From positions 455,389,576 through 455,453,575 of the forward strand of contig CM077116.1 of the NCBI GenBank assembly GCA_039619475.1: a stretch of DNA of 64,000 bases, written 5' to 3'. Under the pieces are notes generated by a model. That model had not been told where the DNA came from. It made no database searches and saw nothing but the letters and a program-made list of their open reading frames with translations. The position numbers and the translations under genes were made by a program. Each line of letters opens with the position of its first letter. The first letter of the stretch is position 1. Positions 58,101 through 64,000 of the stretch are shown here, piece after piece. This stretch comes from Icerya purchasi (lineage: Eukaryota > Arthropoda > Insecta > Hemiptera > Monophlebidae).

Positions 58101-61040
58101 TGGAAAATAAATGTTAATATTTTGTTCAGAGTTTACAATCGGAAATGTATAATGGAAAATATACAGGTCTCATTGCAGTGCTACCTGTATTCGAGCCGAG
58201 ATCTGCGTTAAATAATTGACGAAAAAAGTTTAAAAACATCGAGGTATATTTTGTAATTCGAATACGATCTTGACTTTGTCGGCTTCTTCTTCTAAGCAGT
58301 TTTTTTTTTTTTAAACTAATAACACGAGAACATTGAAAGCGATCCACCGAAACTAGTCCACAGACGAGTGCATCTTAGCTATCCGCTCAGGTCTTTCAGG
58401 AATTTCGTCTTCTTTCGATCTATCCTTTGCGCGAAATTTTTCCCTCCATAATTAATTATAATTCTTTCAGTCTGTAAACAGTAAAATCCCCGTGCGCGGC
58501 AGCTTAATGCTAGTCTCGATAAAATCGACCAAACCGCGACTGTCGAATAAATGTAACACGATGTACGAAATACACACCGAATTTGCGAATAACCGCAATC
58601 GCTAAAAAATTCGGAACCCGTTGCATATTAAAATTTGGCGTGTAACTTTAGGCTTAATTTATTTACTTAAATGTTATCGAATTGTAATTTTACAGCGGCT
58701 TCGTAGAATTTCGCGAAAGTATTTCAATGAAAACATTCATTTGTCTTTTGAAGTACAAACTAAATCGATAACCCTGGGCAGTCGTTGATGTTGAAGAAAT
58801 AATGCATAAACGTAACGGAAATAGAGTAACATCGTTGTCCTTTATTGAAAATAGAAAAAAATAAATCTAGTAAATAACTTTGTATTTGAAAAATTACCAT
58901 TATATTTTATATATATGTATATATATATTTGTAATGCAAACTGTATAATTTTTCATTACTGGATCGAAAAATGCGATACATAAACACTGTTGCAGATTTA
59001 AAAGTATATTGCTCTGGAGGTTCGCCGGGTGCATCAAACGAATAGCGACCGCGACTGAAGTGGCCCGTTTGTACTTCTTAGAGGTGGACGGCTTTAACCT
59101 GTAGTGCATGCCGACTCTACGGGTCTAAGTCCACCGAATCAAACGTGTTATCCTCTGATCAACTCTATTCCGGTTCCCGGAATCCAGTGTCCGTGTTTAC
59201 TTTTCCGTTAGCTAAAAATTCTGTTTAGAGTCGAAATACAAAATAGCTGGCGACTCGAGTGACAAAGCTCTAGAGTTCTCATTTAACCGTTTGCCACTAT
59301 AATTACATTTTGTACGCAATATATGTTGGTATAGTTTCTCCTTTAATTAAACAACACATCTGCGTAGACGCACGTACTCGTACGCAATATTACCAATGAA
59401 TACGCAGGGAAACGCGATAATTTCGCTATGAAACGAATTCGGTATAACATTAATGTAATACCTGACATGTGCCTATTGGTAATAGAGAAATAAAAAATAG
59501 CTGCATAGCTAAATGGCAGACACCGAGCCAAAACAGGCTTGAAAGAGTGTATATACGGTGATGATGAAATATGTACCTCTTGATGATAGGCTAATTATTT
59601 TTTAAAGTCGCGTGCTGCCATTGCCAAGTTCAGTGTCGGTTCGTTTGAACTAGTTCATTTTATAGCGTTCGCCGACAAGCCGGAGTCGAATTCCGTTTTA
59701 CTGGCAAACGCGCCTTCAAGTTTGAGCGGATTCTAAAGAGTCGGACACGCTCTCCTCAGAGCCAACGTAAAAATTTGGCGGGGTCGCTCATTTCTTTTTT
59801 TAAATTTTATCCGGAGAAAGATTCAAATCACACCGGTACAAAGAAGTTTAAATGATTATCAATGCGTCGCCGCGTTACTCGACCAATCCGAATAAATAAT
59901 AATAAAAAAAAATCTGTGATCAGTTTATGCGCGGAAATTAATATACCGTTTTCTAGCCGGCCGGCCGGTTAAATAAATTTGAGCAATTAACGCTTGACCG
60001 ATAAAGTAGAAAGTTGGTGCGCGCAGAAAAGTTTATCTCTCTTTTAAATAATTAGAAAACGATGACCAAGAGAGCATATCTAATTGAGCGCTAATGTAAT
60101 ATCGGTGGTCGTTCTGCGCAGCGAAAGGGTGAGATTAAAGAAATTAAGGTTGGTGCAAGTGTTTACTGAGAGATAACTGGTTGTTGGGCTGTTGATGAAT
60201 CTAATCTTCGCTTGGAGCCGCTGTTATCTTGTTAAATATTCAAAGAATTATTGTCGATATTATAAAGTCTCTGGAATAGCCGAAGGGAAATAACGGCTAC
60301 AAATCAGCGGAATTCTCGTTTCGCATTTCGGCAAGCTTATGAGGCGAGAGAGGAATTATAATTTATCTCGAAAAAGAGATCGCGGATTATTTCCTCTTTC
60401 AGTGCAAAAAGAAGAAATAAATTTCAATTTAACCGGAGAGAGTTAGTTAGGAAAAGTATTCTCGTCCTGACGATAGCAGCCCGGTAGCGAAACAGAATCC
60501 ATCTGGTGCTGTTGGAATCCTATTTGAGAGCGGATCGTAAGACAGCGGAGCAGGAAGCGGAATAGAAAAAGTTAAAAGAGAGACAAGAATGCGCGCCTCA
60601 GATAGAGGGAGACGTAACGGAGTTTCTGCTGGTAGCAGACAAACTTTGCATAAAGAACCGTTTAAATTGACGGGCGCAAGTTGATATACTTAGCTTAAGA
60701 GAGCTCGTTAATTTTCAAAAAAATATTTCCAGTTTTTCTTTGAAGCCGTTTTGTTTTCTGGAAAAATTTCCAGTAGAATATTTTCTTAATACACGCGTAC
60801 GGTAATTCAATATGAAGCTGGAGCGATTTAAATGAGTGATATAATGTTGAACAGAGGCGCAATATGAAAAGAGAAAGACAGAGAGTTTCTTTTGTTTACG
60901 CTTTCACCGTTCGGTTTCGGAGTGTTGTTTTCGGATATTATCGAAGGCATAATAAGAAGGAATTGAAATACGAAAAAAACATTTTCATTCCTCTATTATA
61001 AATTACGCCAAGTGTATGTGTATAAAGACATTTTTTAAAA

Positions 61041-61080
<40 letters not shown>

Positions 61081-62201
61081 CTAACTGCATAATTGCGACA
61101 CTTTTTTATTATTGAATTTTTTGATTTTCGTTGTTTTCGTTAAATTATTTTTTAATCGTAGCATCGATATAGCAATTTACAGAAAAAATATTAACAGAAA
61201 AAAAAAAGAAACAAAAAAAAAACAGTTACAATTATTTTTGGTGTTACGCCCTAGAAAAACTTTGAAAATTGTAGTTAAAAATAGAAACTCTTTGACGGGT
61301 TGGATACCGAAATACTTTTTTTATCTGGTATTTTGCATTTATGCTGGATGGCATAGTTACCGTTTCTCACGCTTTGGTTCGTGACTCTCAATATTGTGGG
61401 TCGTGTTAGAAATAGGTCGTGTAAGGCGTGAAAGGAATCTATTTCCTTGCCCGCATTGAGTCTATAGAAAAGTTGATAAGGTTTTTTTTTAAGTTAGCTA
61501 AAAAAATACTAATTTTTGTCATATATTAAGTAAATAGCAAATTTAAAACGATTAATACAGAAATATACATTAAATGTAGGGATTAAACAACGAATTTTTA
61601 AGTTTACAAATCACGTTCATATTTCGTGGTATATGATTAAAATCGTTTTTAATTTTTTCCCTGTTTCCATGTCTTTTTTCTGCTAAACAAAGTAAAGTCA
61701 ACTTTTTTTGGATTAAAGAAAAAAGAAATTCTCGAGAATATAATTCGGGTGATTAAGCTGTAAAAATGCCTAGTATATTTTCAGGATGACGCTCAGTTTC
61801 ATTATTGCAAAGAAAAATGTATTAACTATATGTCTTCACTTGCATAAAAGAAAATGAAATAGCCCACTGATCTATTTTAGTTAACTCTTATTATTCCGAA
61901 GACAACAAACTACTAAGATGTATTGAGACAAGACACAGTGTCAAAATAAAAAAAAGCTGATTGTTCTTTTTTATAAAGCCGGGATGAATAGCATATTGAC
62001 GTGGTAGACATGTTATTAAAACTGTGTAAAAAGATATTTGCAACAAAAATATTTGACGATGATTGCTCTCTTGTCATAAGCCGAATCTGGAATTATTATT
62101 CTTTTTTCTGCTCTCAAGTCCGTCTCTAGAGACCGGTCTATCGTGCATTGTCTCAGGGCTCTTATCTTAGTTCCTAATCCTGTTCAACATCTTTTTTTTT
62201 T
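58101..62201. other. long stretch without recognised genes
   Basis: From 58.1 to about 60.8 kb composition is less AT-rich, with many short purine-rich stretches. This could be regulatory or 5' UTR/intron sequence of the stargazin-like gene, but no exon is supported. TA microsatellites lie at 58910-58930 and 61045-61076. Confidence 0.35.
61045..61076. repeat. (TA)n microsatellite
   Basis: About 30 bases of alternating TA. Confidence 0.85.
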
Positions 62202-62325
62202 CCCTTGTTTTTTCCTTGGGTTTTACCAACAACGGACGATTACCCATCAAAACGTATAATCAGTAGAAATTAGAAGTCACAAAGAATGGAACCTGACTAA
62301 GCAACCATACCAAGGATTCAACATC
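62202..62325 (-). repeat. dispersed repeat, copy B
   Basis: Shares aacggacgattacccatcaa and surrounding sequence with 41844-41965. It directly precedes the I-like LINE fragment. Confidence 0.55.
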
Positions 62326-62329
62326 TACT

Positions 62330-62830
62330 CATCGAAATCGCTTTTCCGTCGCTAAATTATTTTCCCCTTTTTTTCGCTGACGAGATGCTCATTTATTCCA
62401 TTATCGTAGCGTCTCTGTGACTAACTCTTAACTTCAAAAGTCTTTAACAACTTTAGAAAACACTTTGTTCAATATTCAGCTTTTTATCTTCCTTAATAAA
62501 GCTGTTAACTTTTCTAACTTTTTGATCCTTCTTTAATTAATCTCTTCTTAAACAATGATCCAGTTGGGAGTATTTTTGAGATAGTTGTCTTTCGTTTCAC
62601 AGGTATATATATTTAAAAAGCTTAACCATATTAATTGCCTTTCACATTTATGGATTATTGGGGTGCTGATCCTTGCATTTTGCTTATGTTTTAAAAATCC
62701 CGTATTTGTTCCATTCTGGGTTATTGCTACTTCATATATGGTAACTTTTTGAGGTTCGTTTTTTCCAAAAACGATCGCGTCCAAAGTACTTGCCTCTACC
62801 TTTGTTTCGGAGCTCGGAAATCTCCTATCT
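62330..62830 (+). mobile_element. degenerate fragment of the I-like LINE
   Basis: The plus strand contains FFADEMLIYS-like sequence (about 62375), a LENTLFNIQLF block (about 62455) and later a region matching the GCDP ... SYCCFIYG block of the 46090-49790 copy (about 62665-62750). Many shifts. It covers only the RT end. Confidence 0.65.
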
Positions 62831-63124
62831 CCGCAGTGAAACCTGCCAAGAAGATAACCGAGCTAATAAGTCGACTAGTTTCCTTTGATTCCGAGGCGAC
62901 TAGGAATTCAGATAAGAGATCATTCTGGATTACATGAAAAAGCCAGATATCTTTTTAATTGAAATGAATTCGATTTTAATAATTTTTTAGATTTATATTT
63001 GTAAATTTATAAATCGTTAATTTTACTTGTTGTTATTGCTAGGTTTTTTTTTTTTTTTTCGCAATAAATTGAAATAAAATTAAAATCGAAATTGATATAT
63101 TATAAAATGTTATCGATACTTGAA

Positions 63125-63560
63125 GATTTATTATAAAAATTGAATAAAAATGCACCAAAAAGTAAAAAATAATTATTTGATAAAAAATATATTTCATAGC
63201 GATATACCTTAAGGTGATGTTATCGTAATTTTTATATAACATTAACTTTTTATTGGATAAAAAATATATTTCAGAGTGGTATAACTAAAGGTGATATTAT
63301 CGCAATTCTTATATAACATTAACTTCTTGGAGTTGGAATCAAATTCATATTACAATATCTAGGAACAATTTAATGAATATTTAATGCAGTTTCTACTTAT
63401 TATTGTAATATGATTTTGATGCGACTCAAAAATTTGATGTTGTATAAGTATTACGATACTATCACCTTAAGTTATATTACTTCGAAGTATATTTTTTATC
63501 GAATAATTATTTTTCGCTTTTCAGTGCATTTTTATTAAATTTTTATAATAAATCTTGAAA
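63125..63560. mobile_element. foldback element, diverged copy with internal duplication
   Basis: Shares blocks with the 27053-27464 foldback (gcac-aaaaagtaaaaaataat, aaggtgat-ttatcgtaa, ttggagttggaatcaaattc) and their complements in the right half (63395-63560). The left half holds a ~77-base tandem duplication starting gataaaaaatatatttca at about 63179 and 63256. Confidence 0.7.
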
Positions 63561-64000
63561 TCTGTATTTTTTTTAAAACATTTTATTTTAGAAATTTTAG
63601 TATTATACTCGTACTTAGATATTTTTTTTTGCTAAAAATCATTTTTTTTTGTTACATTATTCTCCAATTTTACGCTTAAAAAAACAAAACAAAACGATTT
63701 CTTTATTTTAAGTTGCATTTACACGGTAAAAACATCAAAATATACAATCGTTTTCCTTATTCAAAGCTACACATTTCCATGGCAATTTAGTAAATTGATA
63801 GTATATTTTAAGTCAATCGCCTCTGTTATACTAATAAGAAATTATCTAAAGGACCTCACTTTTTCATGTTTTTTGACGAATATTCAGTTTATATTGACCG
63901 ATTTTCATCAGTACTCACATGTTACCACCGCCGAATGGGGTATACTTTCTTATGGACAAAGAATCGGTAAAATCGGTCTACATGAATATAAGTTATGCGC
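63561..64000 (-). repeat. continuation of the foldback-linked repeat family
   Basis: Segments cacggtaaaaacatcaaaa (about 63722) and catttccatggcaatttag (about 63774) match the sequence after the 27-kb foldback in the same order. The window ends inside or just past this repeat. Confidence 0.5.

Noticed and set aside
1..64000. CRISPR arrays, bacterial operons, tRNA and rRNA genes
   Set aside because: No regular repeat-spacer pattern, no ribosome-binding sites or tightly packed genes; no cloverleaf-like sequence was found by eye.

Overview
This is a eukaryotic, almost certainly insect, nuclear window. It is very AT-rich and gene-poor, with long introns, GT-AG splice sites and several families of insect-type transposable elements. 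The element mix and the long introns suggest a large hemipteran-like genome, but the order is inference. I saw no bacterial operons, CRISPR arrays, tRNA or rRNA genes.

Four host genes can be supported. (1) A CFDP1/Swc5 (Drosophila Yeti) homologue on + (3725-4501), coding in one exon, with a BCNT C-terminal domain. (2) A mitochondrial ribosomal protein S24 gene on +, two coding exons (6624-6813 and 13166-13455) split by a 6.35-kb intron. (3) An RRS1 ribosome-biogenesis gene on -, which I assembled from six short exons between 30550 and 18444. All junction phases agree and the product is 349 residues. (4) The last coding exon of a stargazin-like/CACNG-type claudin-fold gene on - (56865-55835), with upstream exons not found here. 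A 66-bp candidate internal exon (51584-51649, +) may belong to an unidentified fifth gene.

The rest is mainly mobile DNA. 60-840: degenerate DDE/SWIM transposase remnant. 2447-2827: foldback MITE. 13.7-15.7 kb: broken LINE on -. 18973-20250: mariner with TIRs and TA duplication. 20577-22974: head-to-head Penelope-like element pair forming a 1.09-kb-arm palindrome with hammerhead-like motifs; this and the mariner lie inside the last RRS1 intron. 27.05-27.86 and 63.1-63.8 kb: two copies of a foldback repeat family. 31505-32422: hAT element with 8-bp duplication. 33501-33869: hAT-type MITE. 34274-35899: TTAA-flanked Kolobok-like element. 36.56-37.10 kb: another MITE. 37.4-40.7 kb: gypsy-like, RNase H LINE and Jockey-like fragments plus a 169-bp CA-rich tandem duplication. 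42.6-49.8 kb: two opposed copies of an I-like LINE (APE-RT-RNase H), with further fragments at 38.4 and 62.3 kb.

From about 54.6 to 60.8 kb base composition is visibly less AT-rich around the stargazin-like exon, and recognisable transposons are scarce. The strongest candidates for unusual biology are the Penelope palindrome with its hammerhead-like motifs, the foldback family, and the nearly intact I-like LINE interrupted by a single stop. I did not find a clearly new multi-gene system.
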